In this document: positions 6,390-15,030 of the stretch, in pieces
Numbering within the stretch: position 1 is the first letter of the stretch
Layout of the letters: the number at the start of each line of letters is the position of its first letter
NCBI GenBank assembly: GCA_039801465.1
Contig: JBDRUT010000025.1
Span: 1-25,130, forward strand
Source of the DNA: JAOABV01 sp039801465
GTDB taxonomy: Bacteria > Hydrothermota > Tepidihabitantia > Tepidihabitantales > CAIPLT01
Direction: 5' to 3'
DNA: 25,130 bases
Notes under the pieces: model-generated
Told to the model about the DNA's origin: nothing
Seen by the model: the letters and a program-made list of their open reading frames with translations, nothing else
Databases searched by the model: none
Program-made: the position numbers and the translations under genes

Positions 6390-7313
6390 ATGCTAAATGA
6401 TATTAATGAAAAAGTATTCGTCTTTCATCAACCAGTATTAGTCGATGCGGTAATATTTTATCTAATGAATAAACAATCAAATTGCAATTTGCCATGTCTT
6501 TATATTGATGCCACAGTTGGTGGCGGTGGTCATACCCAAGCAATTTTAGAACATTTACTAAATAAAAAGAGTATCGTTATCGGTTTAGATTGTGACCAAG
6601 ATGCAATTAATTATACGAAAAATCGTTTAGGAAAATACTCTAATCTTTATCTTTTTAGGATGAGTTATACTAAAATTGATGAAGTGGTGCGGAAATTTCC
6701 TGAATATTCGGTTCAAGGTGTGCTATTCGATTTTGGTGCATCTTATTATCAGTTAACTTCAAGTTCAAGAGGATTTTCTTATCAGCAGAACGGACCTTTA
6801 GATATGCGATTTGACCAAAGTCTTAATCTGACTGCTCGCGATATTATCCGGCGTAGTTCCTCAAAGGGATTAGAAAAAATTTTTAAGGAGTTTGGCGAAG
6901 AACGATTTGCGCATAAAATCGCTCAAGTGGTCTATCAACATAGAAATAAAATTAATACGACTTACGACTTAGTCGAAATTATGCAAGAGATTGTTCCGGC
7001 GTATAAAATTAGGAAGACTTTAGCCCGTATCTTCCAGGCATTACGGATTGCAGTAAATCAAGAATTAGAGAATATTCAACAAGGACTTAACTGTGCAATT
7101 AGAATTTTGACAACCGGCGGACGCATTGTAACAATTGCTTACCATTCTTTAGAAGACCGAATTGTGAAGAATACTTTTCGTAGTGTCGCTCAGAATAATT
7201 CTGGAATTGGACTAAAGGTTCTGACGAAAAAACCAGTGCGACCGAGCCCCAAGGAAGTTAAAAGCAACCCCGCAGCGCGTAGTGCCCGGTTAAGGGCTGC
7301 GGAAAAACAATAA
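6390..7313 (+). CDS. rsmH: 16S rRNA (cytosine(1402)-N(4))-methyltransferase RsmH
   Basis: Formerly MraW. It methylates N4 of C1402 in the decoding centre of 16S rRNA using S-adenosylmethionine. The N-terminal HQPVLVDAV (13-21) and SAM-binding YIDATVGGGGHT (38-49) are typical, as are GPLDMRFD (135-142), FGEERFAHKIA, QALRIAVNQEL, YHSLEDRIVK and the C-terminal NPAARSARLRAAEK. The length of 307 residues is normal. One motif is unusual: the common DLGVSSxQLD appears as DFGASYYQLT (114-123), with both serines lost. It lies 95 bases after mraZ, its usual neighbour, and has no obvious Shine-Dalgarno. Confidence 0.95.
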   Translation: MLNDINEKVFVFHQPVLVDAVIFYLMNKQSNCNLPCLYIDATVGGGGHTQAILEHLLNKKSIVIGLDCDQDAINYTKNRLGKYSNLYLFRMSYTKIDEVVRKFPEYSVQGVLFDFGASYYQLTSSSRGFSYQQNGPLDMRFDQSLNLTARDIIRRSSSKGLEKIFKEFGEERFAHKIAQVVYQHRNKINTTYDLVEIMQEIVPAYKIRKTLARIFQALRIAVNQELENIQQGLNCAIRILTTGGRIVTIAYHSLEDRIVKNTFRSVAQNNSGIGLKVLTKKPVRPSPKEVKSNPAARSARLRAAEKQ

Positions 7314-7372
7314 GATTAGCGGTGAATAGGTATTATGGTGATAACATTTTTTTATTTTATAATAGATGAGAA

Positions 7373-7672
7373 ATGAAGAAAATTCTACTTGTTATTATAG
7401 TCGCAATGATTTTCATTTTATACCTCGTCCAACATCGTTTGAGTGTTATTTATACCCAGGAGATTACGCATTTGGAAACTGAGCTTGAGATGCGTAAAGA
7501 TGAAGTTCTAAAATTAGAAGGAGAAAAAAATCGAGCCTACTTATTTGCTAATTTAGAAAAGATGGCGGTAACATTAGGTTTGACTTATTCTCAAGTAAAT
7601 TACTTTTCTAATGAGAAAAATCAGATCAGTGCGGAAAAAATATCAACAAATACTGTGATGAAAAATGACTAA
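7373..7672 (+). CDS. ftsL: Septum formation protein FtsL-like
   Basis: A 99-residue bitopic membrane protein with a short cytoplasmic start (MKK), one transmembrane segment at about 4-21, and a periplasmic coiled-coil-prone segment at about 30-60 rich in E, K, L and R (THLETELEMRKDEVLKLEGE). FtsL sequences are poorly conserved, so the call rests on size, topology and position between rsmH and the penicillin-binding protein, which is the classical ftsL slot. In the known divisome FtsL pairs with FtsB/DivIC and FtsQ/DivIB and activates FtsWI. The stop overlaps the ftsI start by eight bases, consistent with translational coupling. Confidence 0.75.
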   Translation: MKKILLVIIVAMIFILYLVQHRLSVIYTQEITHLETELEMRKDEVLKLEGEKNRAYLFANLEKMAVTLGLTYSQVNYFSNEKNQISAEKISTNTVMKND

Positions 7673-9356
7673 TATCATTAAACGCATAAAATTAATTAAA
7701 TATATAATATCAATTACATTTTTAGGGTTATTAATCGATTTATTCATAATTCAAATTGTTCAATATCGTAAATATGAACAGTTAGCAAGAAATGAGCATT
7801 GGCAAAAAGATACTCTGATTGCGGAAAGAGGTCGTATCTTAGATATAAAATACCGTCCGTTAGCTTTTAGCCAATTATGTGCGACGGTATCGGTGCATCC
7901 GAAGTATGTTCGCAGCCCGGATAGTCTGGCTGAAATATTAAGTGCTTTTGAAATTGGCGAGAAAACAGAGATTCTTAACAGAATATACCGAAGCAAAGAG
8001 TACTTTACCTTTTCAAAACAGATTGAATATAATCGCGCAATAAAATTAAAAGAGATTTTAAAAAAATATCGGTTTGCTAATTGTGTTACAGTCAACGATG
8101 CTATGAAAAGAATCTATCCATCTTCAGAAGTAACTGCTAGTATAATTGGTTTTACTGGCAAAGAACATGGTTTAGCTGGTATCGAAAATTATTTTGATAA
8201 GATTTTAAGTGGAGAACCAGGCTGGATTTTGAAACAAAAAGATGCTATTGGTAATAACTATGTTTGGCCATCTTATCCAGTAAAACGACCAGTTGCTGGC
8301 TGTGATCTAGTTTTAACAATTGATTTAGATATGCAAGAAATTGCTTATCAGACATTAAAAAAATATGTTGAGAATCTTAAGGCGATACGGGGCTCAGTAA
8401 TAATTCTTAATGCTGATGATGCAGCAGTTTTAGCAATGGCAGATTATCCTGATTACGACCCAAACAATTTTGCGGAATCAGACCGAAATTTGTGGAAAGC
8501 ATCGGCGGTTTCTGATGAATTTGAGCCGGGCTCAGTTTTTAAATTAGTAATCTGCGCAACAGCATTAGAAGAATTGTCTCATGAATATCTATTCTCTAAA
8601 AAATGGGATGTATCTAAAGGTTATATTGAAATTTCTAATAGAAAGATAAAAGATGTACATAATAACGGTATCGTCGATTTTTATGATATATTTGCTAAGT
8701 CATCAAATATTGGTGTGTCGCTGTTGTCACAAGAGATTTCTGCAGAAAAATTCTATTTAATGGCAAGAAAATTCGGCTTTGGGTTGCCAACCAGTATAGA
8801 ATTACCGGGTGAAGCTAGTGGTTATCTTGATCGACCGGCATTAATGACACCTTTACGATTCGCAAATAACTCCTTTGGCCAAGGATTAAGAGTGACTTTA
8901 TTACAACTAGCATCCGCATATTTGGCAATTGCCCAAAATGGTTTATTGCTCAAACCGTATATTGTTAAACAGATTATTAAGGGCGATAAAATAACATATC
9001 AAGGAAAGAAGACAATTGTTCGTCGCGTAATCAGTGAAGAGAATGCTTCGATAATTAAAGATATTTTGGCACAAGTTGTGATTCGGGGTACAGGAAGAGC
9101 TGCCGCTATAGCTGATTGTCAGGTTTGTGGTAAGACCGGAACCTCGCAAAAAATTGAAGCGGACGGAACTTATTCAGCAACTAAATCAATGATGACTTTT
9201 GTTGGTTTTTTTCCGAAAGATAATCCTAAATATTTAATCGCGTTATTAATTGATGAACCTAAGCTTTCTCGTTTTGCTGGGGAAACCACCTGCCCGGCAT
9301 TTCGAGAGATTGCTTCGCGGATAAAGTATACAAATGAGTTAGTTAAATGGAATTAA
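7665..9356 (+). CDS. ftsI: Septal peptidoglycan transpeptidase FtsI (penicillin-binding protein, class B)
   Basis: A class B PBP that cross-links septal peptidoglycan, anchored by one N-terminal transmembrane helix (about 12-33). The pedestal/dimerisation domain begins with ERGRILDIKYRPLA (54-67) and contains GLAGIENYFDKILSGEPGW (169-187). The transpeptidase domain carries all three penicillin-binding motifs: SVFK with nucleophile Ser290 and Lys293, SSN at 346-348, and KTGT at 490-493. The 563 residues and the absence of PASTA repeats after the catalytic domain indicate an FtsI-like rather than SpoVD-like protein. Its ATG lies inside the end of ftsL. It is expected to work with FtsW, encoded downstream. 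The sequence gives no sign of inactivation. Confidence 0.95.
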   Translation: MTNIIKRIKLIKYIISITFLGLLIDLFIIQIVQYRKYEQLARNEHWQKDTLIAERGRILDIKYRPLAFSQLCATVSVHPKYVRSPDSLAEILSAFEIGEKTEILNRIYRSKEYFTFSKQIEYNRAIKLKEILKKYRFANCVTVNDAMKRIYPSSEVTASIIGFTGKEHGLAGIENYFDKILSGEPGWILKQKDAIGNNYVWPSYPVKRPVAGCDLVLTIDLDMQEIAYQTLKKYVENLKAIRGSVIILNADDAAVLAMADYPDYDPNNFAESDRNLWKASAVSDEFEPGSVFKLVICATALEELSHEYLFSKKWDVSKGYIEISNRKIKDVHNNGIVDFYDIFAKSSNIGVSLLSQEISAEKFYLMARKFGFGLPTSIELPGEASGYLDRPALMTPLRFANNSFGQGLRVTLLQLASAYLAIAQNGLLLKPYIVKQIIKGDKITYQGKKTIVRRVISEENASIIKDILAQVVIRGTGRAAAIADCQVCGKTGTSQKIEADGTYSATKSMMTFVGFFPKDNPKYLIALLIDEPKLSRFAGETTCPAFREIASRIKYTNELVKWN

Positions 9357-9464
9357 TATTATCGTGAATCTAATGTAGTCAATTATTTGGTAAATTAAAA
9401 TGGCAAAACATAAACATATAACAGACCAACTGAGTAAAAAGATTTTTAGGATATGTAATTTTAT

Positions 9465-10973
9465 ATGTCAATAATAATCACTTCGTTGTTTAAAGATTTA
9501 CCCGTGAAAATGTTTGGCGAGGAGAAAAAAATCAGAGGTATTTCTTTTCACTCTCAGCAAACGAAACCCGGCGATTTATTTGTTGCAATCAATGGTTTTA
9601 GCACATCCGGAAAAAATTATATTGAGCAAGCAATTCAAAATGGCGCTGTAGCAATTGCGACCGACGATGCCGGACTTATAAGCAAAATTGTAGAGAAGTA
9701 TAATGTTACTGGAGTCTATACTGATAATCCTCGGAGGTTTTTAGCAATTGTTGCCAATCGCTTTTTTGATTTTCCTTCTAAAAAAATCAAATTAATTGGT
9801 ATTACGGGTACTAATGGTAAAACTACAACTTCTTATCTAATTAAATCAATTATTGAACAATGGGGTGAAAAAGTGGGATTGACTGGCACGATTAGTTATT
9901 TTGACGGAAGCAAATGGATTCCCGCAACTAATACGACACCGGAAAGTTTAGATTTAGTTTCATTTTTAGCTAATTTGGTTTCAAAAAATATCAAATATTG
10001 TGTAAGTGAAGTCTCGTCGCATGCTTTAGCCTTAGAGCGAACTTATGGACTTGATTTCGCGGTTGCAATATTTACTAATCTTACTTCCGACCATTTGGAT
10101 TTTCACGGCAGTAAACAAGCCTATGGGGCAGCTAAACTGAAATTGTTTGAATCACTTGATACAGAAGCGTATGCGATAATTAACCTTGATGATAGTTTTT
10201 CTAAAGAAATTATAAATAGCACTAAGGCTAAAGTTGTTGGCTATTCGTTAAAAAATAAACACAGCGATTTTTATGCAGAGATTGTTAGCACAAATGAAAC
10301 AGGAACAGAGATTATTATCAATTCGGGTCAGAATCAAGTTCCAAACAAATCCCAGAGCTTAAGAATACATACTAAGCTAATTGGCGAACACAATATTTAT
10401 AATGTCTTAGCTTCAATCGCTACAGCGAAGGTTCTAAAAATACCGGATGAAGCTATTGTTAAGGGTATTGAAAATATAAAATTTATACCGGGAAGATTAG
10501 AAAAAATAGAATCAGAACAGGGATTTACAGTTTATATCGATTACGCTCATACTGAAGATGCTCTTCTGGTTGTAATCCAAAGTTTGAGAAATATTACTCA
10601 GGGTCGTTTGATAGTAGTGTTTGGTTGTGGGGGTAATCGTGATTGTTTAAAAAGGCCGGCGATGGGTAAAGTTACCACTGAACTTGCTGATTTTGTAATA
10701 GTAACTTCGGACAATCCACGGAATGAAGACCCGATGAAAATAATTGAGGATATTAAAAAAGGAATTAAAAAAAATAATTATGAAGTTATTGTCGATCGTG
10801 AAATGGCCATTAGTCGAGCATTATCACTGGCAAAAAAAGATGATGTTATATTAATTGCTGGTAAAGGACACGAAAATTATCAAATTATTCGTGATAAGAT
10901 TTTGCCATTTTCTGATAAAGAAGTTGTTGAAAAGATGTTAAAAGCAAAGCGAAATGCACAAAATTTACTTTAA
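9465..10973 (+). CDS. murE: UDP-MurNAc-L-Ala-D-Glu:meso-diaminopimelate ligase
   Basis: A cytoplasmic Mur ligase that adds the third amino acid of the stem peptide. The N-terminal UDP-binding domain (1-105) is followed by the ATPase domain with GITGTNGKTTTSYL (112-125), SEVSSHAL (181-188), TSDHLDFHG (208-216) and the probable carbamylated Lys224 in YGAAKLKLF. The C-terminal domain carries SDNPRNEDP (415-423). DNPR is the signature of meso-diaminopimelate-specific enzymes, whereas lysine-adding enzymes differ here, so the wall is predicted to be of the DAP type. Length 502 is typical. It starts 108 bases after ftsI with no clear Shine-Dalgarno. The expected next gene, murF, is missing; mraY follows directly. 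Confidence 0.95.
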   Translation: MSIIITSLFKDLPVKMFGEEKKIRGISFHSQQTKPGDLFVAINGFSTSGKNYIEQAIQNGAVAIATDDAGLISKIVEKYNVTGVYTDNPRRFLAIVANRFFDFPSKKIKLIGITGTNGKTTTSYLIKSIIEQWGEKVGLTGTISYFDGSKWIPATNTTPESLDLVSFLANLVSKNIKYCVSEVSSHALALERTYGLDFAVAIFTNLTSDHLDFHGSKQAYGAAKLKLFESLDTEAYAIINLDDSFSKEIINSTKAKVVGYSLKNKHSDFYAEIVSTNETGTEIIINSGQNQVPNKSQSLRIHTKLIGEHNIYNVLASIATAKVLKIPDEAIVKGIENIKFIPGRLEKIESEQGFTVYIDYAHTEDALLVVIQSLRNITQGRLIVVFGCGGNRDCLKRPAMGKVTTELADFVIVTSDNPRNEDPMKIIEDIKKGIKKNNYEVIVDREMAISRALSLAKKDDVILIAGKGHENYQIIRDKILPFSDKEVVEKMLKAKRNAQNLL

Positions 10974-10989
10974 TTAATAAGGAATAAAT

Positions 10990-12078
10990 ATGCTCTATCA
11001 TTTATTGTATCCGCTAAAAGACTATTTTATTTTATTTAATCTTTTTCGGTATATTACATTTCGCGCAGCATACGCCGGTGTCCTTGCACTGTTTATTGTG
11101 CTTTTTGTCGGACCGTGGTTTATTAAGAAATTACGCAATATGGCATTGGGTCAAAATATCCGAAACGAAGTACCTCAGAGACATCAAATAAAAGCAGGCA
11201 CACCGACAATGGGTGGTATTTTGATAGTTTTGGCAATTATCATCGCAACTTTATTGTTTTCCGATTTAACTAACAAAAATATCTTGCTCGGTATTTTTGT
11301 TATGATTTCATTTTGTTTGTTGGGATTTTTTGACGATTATAAAAAAGTCCGTAAAGGAAAAGCCCGCGGCCTGAATAAACGAACAAAACTTAGTTTTCAA
11401 ATTCTATTTGCGTTAATTGTCGGGTTAGCTTTATATTTTGCGCCCATGGATGCTAAATACAAAACAGTTACTAATTTTCTATTTTTTAAGAACATTCTAA
11501 TTGATTTTCGGATATTTTACATACCGTTTATTATGTTAGTGATTGTCCTTTCATCTAATGCGGTTAATCTTACTGATGGTTTAGATGGATTAGCAATTGG
11601 TTTATTAGGAATTGCTGCCGGTGGTTATGCAGTGTTGTCTTATGTTGCCGGACATGCCAAATTAGCCGAATACCTTAATATCCTTTTCATTCCCAACGCC
11701 GGAGAAATGACAATTCTATGTTTTGCAATAATGGGGGCGTGCTTGGGGTTTTTGTGGTTTAATACATTTCCGTCAGAAATTTTTATGGGTGATACGGGTT
11801 CTTTACCATTAGGTGCAATTATCGGCTATTGTGCGATTATTGCTAAACAAGAATTTCTATTAGTTTTAATCGGCGGCGTTTTTGTAATTGAAGGGTTATC
11901 AGTATTAATTCAAGTTGTCTATTTCCATATGACCCGGGGAAAACGGATATTCCGAATGGCACCACTACATCATCACTATGAATTATGTGGTTTACCTGAG
12001 CCCAAAATTGTAGTTAGATTTTGGATTATGGCGATATTGTTGGCACTCTTTGCCATATCGACTTTGAAAATAAGATGA
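10990..12078 (+). CDS. mraY: Phospho-N-acetylmuramoyl-pentapeptide-transferase
   Basis: A polytopic inner-membrane enzyme that transfers phospho-MurNAc-pentapeptide from UDP to undecaprenyl phosphate, making lipid I. About ten hydrophobic segments are visible. Conserved motifs are GTPTMGG (70-76), the Mg-binding FFDDYKK (113-119), NLTDGLDGLA (193-202), MGDTGS (266-271) and PLHHHYEL (325-332). Length 362 is typical. A clear AAGGA Shine-Dalgarno (10979-10983) lies six bases before the ATG, 16 bases after murE. Its last bases overlap murD in an ATGA arrangement. Confidence 0.97.
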   Translation: MLYHLLYPLKDYFILFNLFRYITFRAAYAGVLALFIVLFVGPWFIKKLRNMALGQNIRNEVPQRHQIKAGTPTMGGILIVLAIIIATLLFSDLTNKNILLGIFVMISFCLLGFFDDYKKVRKGKARGLNKRTKLSFQILFALIVGLALYFAPMDAKYKTVTNFLFFKNILIDFRIFYIPFIMLVIVLSSNAVNLTDGLDGLAIGLLGIAAGGYAVLSYVAGHAKLAEYLNILFIPNAGEMTILCFAIMGACLGFLWFNTFPSEIFMGDTGSLPLGAIIGYCAIIAKQEFLLVLIGGVFVIEGLSVLIQVVYFHMTRGKRIFRMAPLHHHYELCGLPEPKIVVRFWIMAILLALFAISTLKIR

Positions 12079-13592
12079 AAAAAATAGCGCAAACCGATAA
12101 GCAAAAACCGAAAAGGAATCGAATTGCAATTCTTGGTTTAGGACGCGTTGGTAAATTAGTGGCAAAATATCTATTAAATAAAGGCGAAGAAGTATATATT
12201 TACGATGATAATCCCGAAATATTTCAGAATAAAGATATCAGACAATTCATTCAGAACCCCAATTGTGTGGTGATGACTAAAAAAACAGCGCGATTAGTTG
12301 CTAACCAAATAGTGCTGGCAATTTGTAGCCCGGGTATTGGTCCTAAAAATCCAGTTGTTAAAATTTTGGCACGAAGCAAAATTCCTGTAATTGATGAAAT
12401 TGATTTTACTTCATTAGAAATTACCCGAGTCGCATTTAGTAATCACCAGTTCATATCGCATAAACCAATAATTGCTTTAAGTCCTAATACAACTATATCC
12501 AGTTATTATTCATTTATCAGTAAAAATAAAATAGATTTCAGCAAAACACTTAAAATAAATTTAGGGGCATCACCTAAGATTATTGCCATAACCGGGACAA
12601 ATGGTAAATCTACCGCAACAGTTTTATTGGGAAAGATATTGAGTACCGCAGGAAAAAGGATTTTTTACGGCGGAAATTTAGCTCCGGGATTACCTTTTGC
12701 CCAGGTTTTATTTGAGCCATTACAGGATTATTATGTAATTGAGGTATCAAGTTTTCAATTAGAAAGGTCATTTTATTTTCATCCACACATTGCAATACTC
12801 TTGAACATTACCCCAGACCATCTAAATCGTCATCAGACTTTAAAACAGTATCGCGAAATTAAATTCAGAATTTTTGCCAATCAATCGTCAAAAGATTATG
12901 CAATTATTAATGCGGATGATAATGCGATTACGGTTTATACAGATAAAATTCGGTCCCGGATTTTTTATTTTTCTCGAAATCACAAAACTAATGGCGCTTA
13001 TCTTGACGGCGACAATATATATTTTCAAGATGAGAAGATTTGTTCACGCAGAGACATAAAATTACTCGGTGAGCATTACTGGGATAGTGTGTTAGCGGTT
13101 ATCACTGCAGCGAAATTTTTGAAAATCGATAACAAGTCGATTGTTGAGGTATTGAAAAAATTTCAAGGATTAGAACACCGTTTAGAATATGTTCGGACGA
13201 TTGGCGGTGTGAAATATATTAATAATTCGATGTGTACTAACCCAGCAGCTGGTGTGGCGGCACTTAATGTTTTTTCTGAGCCAATGGTTCTGATTACGGG
13301 CGGTGCCGAAAAGAAACTTAATGTTAAAGAGTACATTAACACTATTGTTAAAAAGGCTAAATGGACTGTACTGTTAGGTGAAAACCGCAAACGATTAGCT
13401 TTAATGTTGAAAAATAAAGGATACTTCAATTTTTCGTTAGCCAATTCGCTTAAAGAAGCAGTAATGATAGCAAAAAATAAAGCAGTCAGAGGCGACCTGA
13501 TTTTATTTTCACCGGGCTTTGCCAGTTTTGATGCTTTTCGTGATTTTCAAGAACGAGGGAATGCTTTTAAAACGATTGTTAATAATTTGTAA
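12075..13592 (+). CDS. murD: UDP-N-acetylmuramoylalanine--D-glutamate ligase (long, divergent)
   Basis: Adds D-glutamate to UDP-MurNAc-L-Ala. An in-frame ATG at 12021 exists, but I choose 12075 because its ATG overlaps the mraY stop as ATGA and gives a normal N-terminus. From there the protein has 505 residues against the usual 440-460. Features are a Rossmann-like GLGRVGK (21-27), SPGIGPKNP (85-93), the ATPase loop ITGTNGKST (172-180), EVSSFQLE (223-230), NITPDHLNRH (244-253) and C-terminal SPGFASFDAF (479-488). The extra length is an insert of about 45-55 residues between DEIDF (107-111) and the P-loop. Two motifs are atypical: NDSKATN reads NNSMCTN (383-389), and GxHNxxN reads GEHYWDS (332-338). 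Position strongly supports MurD, but substrate contacts may differ. Confidence 0.88.
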   Translation: MKKIAQTDKQKPKRNRIAILGLGRVGKLVAKYLLNKGEEVYIYDDNPEIFQNKDIRQFIQNPNCVVMTKKTARLVANQIVLAICSPGIGPKNPVVKILARSKIPVIDEIDFTSLEITRVAFSNHQFISHKPIIALSPNTTISSYYSFISKNKIDFSKTLKINLGASPKIIAITGTNGKSTATVLLGKILSTAGKRIFYGGNLAPGLPFAQVLFEPLQDYYVIEVSSFQLERSFYFHPHIAILLNITPDHLNRHQTLKQYREIKFRIFANQSSKDYAIINADDNAITVYTDKIRSRIFYFSRNHKTNGAYLDGDNIYFQDEKICSRRDIKLLGEHYWDSVLAVITAAKFLKIDNKSIVEVLKKFQGLEHRLEYVRTIGGVKYINNSMCTNPAAGVAALNVFSEPMVLITGGAEKKLNVKEYINTIVKKAKWTVLLGENRKRLALMLKNKGYFNFSLANSLKEAVMIAKNKAVRGDLILFSPGFASFDAFRDFQERGNAFKTIVNNL

Positions 13593-13662
13593 AACAGAAA
13601 TGAGAGAAATATCAGGGAAGATAAAGAGAAGATTTCAATGATTTGCTTTTTATATTTATAAA

Positions 13663-15030
13663 ATGAATAAGATATTCCATCGTGACCACAGTTATCATTT
13701 ACATATGATTAATTCAAGGTATAAGAAACAGAACCCGTTGTCTTCTATATTGTTCTATCGACTTAATTATCTCTGGTCACGCCGACAAGACAAAAATTTA
13801 ACCGACACGATTATTTTAACGATAACGGTTATATTAACAATGATTGGTTTAGTAATGGTTTATTCTGTAACAACACAATTTGGGTTTGGTTATTTAAAAG
13901 CCCAATTAATTCGTATTGTCATTGGCTTTATCGGATTATTTGTTGCAAGTTTTATTCCATATCACTATTACAAAAGGAAAATTAAGGATGTATTATTAGT
14001 TTTGGCAATTTTAGCTCTAATTTTTACTTTGATTGCAGGTAAGAAGATTTCCGGTGCAAAACGCTGGACAAAAGCAAAACTTTTATCAGTACAATTTCAA
14101 CCAGCTGAGATTACAAAATATATTTTGGTCTTTTGGTTAGCAGGATATTTTGCTAATCGTAAACCTAACGAGGAGAATAAAAAAACAAAGATATCCGGTT
14201 TTGAATTTTTATCAGTAAATGACAATACAGCGATTAGAAAGAATAAGAACTCTGTTGTCCATAAGATTGCCAACTTGTTGCGGATTTATTTTCAATCAAA
14301 TCTTTTTCCAATTTCAGTTGTTGCTCTAATAGTCTTATTACTCTTATTACAGCCAGCAATAGGCACAAGTATTATTGTAATTTTTTCAGCTCTATTAATT
14401 TTCTTAATTGGAGGTGTAAGGTTAAAGTATATTCTATTAACGATACTTTTTGGGATCATTGTTTTGATAGTATCTGTAACTATTATTCCACATGCAAAGA
14501 ATCGTTATGAAAAATTTAAGCAAGGGCCAACATACCAACAGATTCAATCTGTAATTGCGATTGGCTCAGGCGGATTATTAGGTAAAGGATTAGGTGAAGG
14601 TAAACAGAAGTATTACTTTTTACCTAAATTACATACTGATTTTATGTTTTCTGCAATCGGCGAAGAATTAGGTTTTATCGGTAGTATTTTGATCTTAGGA
14701 CTATATTTTGTGTTATTAATTCGAGGATTAAAAATCGCAGCTGAGATTAATGATTCCTTCGGCTGTCTTTTGGTTGCCGGTATTATGATTATAATTTTCC
14801 ATTATGTTCTTGTTCATCTGGGTGTAGTGCTTGCTTTAATACCAGTTACAGGACAACCGTTTCCCTTTATTTCCTATGGTGGTTCAGCATTAATTTCCAA
14901 TCTTTATGCAATTGGTGTAGTATTGAATGTCTCGAAATTTCGTCGACAAAATATTGACGACGGTATCAATCTTAAATTGAGAAACCGAAGACCTGTATTT
15001 AATAGGTCTCGTAAACGATGGATGTGGTGA
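13663..15030 (+). CDS. ftsW: Septal peptidoglycan polymerase FtsW (SEDS family)
   Basis: A polytopic SEDS glycosyltransferase that polymerises lipid II together with FtsI. Motifs include SGAKRWTK (130-137), FQPAEITKY (145-153), the TDFMFSAIGEELGF segment (325-338) containing the catalytic-type Asp of the large periplasmic loop, and FPFISYGGSA in the last third. The N-terminus is long and basic (about 45 residues before the first helix); an internal ATG at residue 15 is an alternative start. The cytoplasmic loop at about 164-212 is longer than usual, Lys/Asn-rich and predicted to be flexible. The usual PDxGT motif reads PAIGT (231-235). Its stop overlaps the murG start as TGATG, so the two are probably coupled. 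Confidence 0.92.
   Translation: MNKIFHRDHSYHLHMINSRYKKQNPLSSILFYRLNYLWSRRQDKNLTDTIILTITVILTMIGLVMVYSVTTQFGFGYLKAQLIRIVIGFIGLFVASFIPYHYYKRKIKDVLLVLAILALIFTLIAGKKISGAKRWTKAKLLSVQFQPAEITKYILVFWLAGYFANRKPNEENKKTKISGFEFLSVNDNTAIRKNKNSVVHKIANLLRIYFQSNLFPISVVALIVLLLLLQPAIGTSIIVIFSALLIFLIGGVRLKYILLTILFGIIVLIVSVTIIPHAKNRYEKFKQGPTYQQIQSVIAIGSGGLLGKGLGEGKQKYYFLPKLHTDFMFSAIGEELGFIGSILILGLYFVLLIRGLKIAAEINDSFGCLLVAGIMIIIFHYVLVHLGVVLALIPVTGQPFPFISYGGSALISNLYAIGVVLNVSKFRRQNIDDGINLKLRNRRPVFNRSRKRWMW

Noticed and set aside
12021..12074. Longer murD start at 12021
   Set aside because: It would overlap mraY by 58 bases; the ATG at 12075 forms an ATGA overlap with the mraY stop and gives a standard N-terminus.
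15018..15029. murG start at 15018
   Set aside because: Possible, but TGATG at 15028-15032 and the family N-terminus favour 15030.
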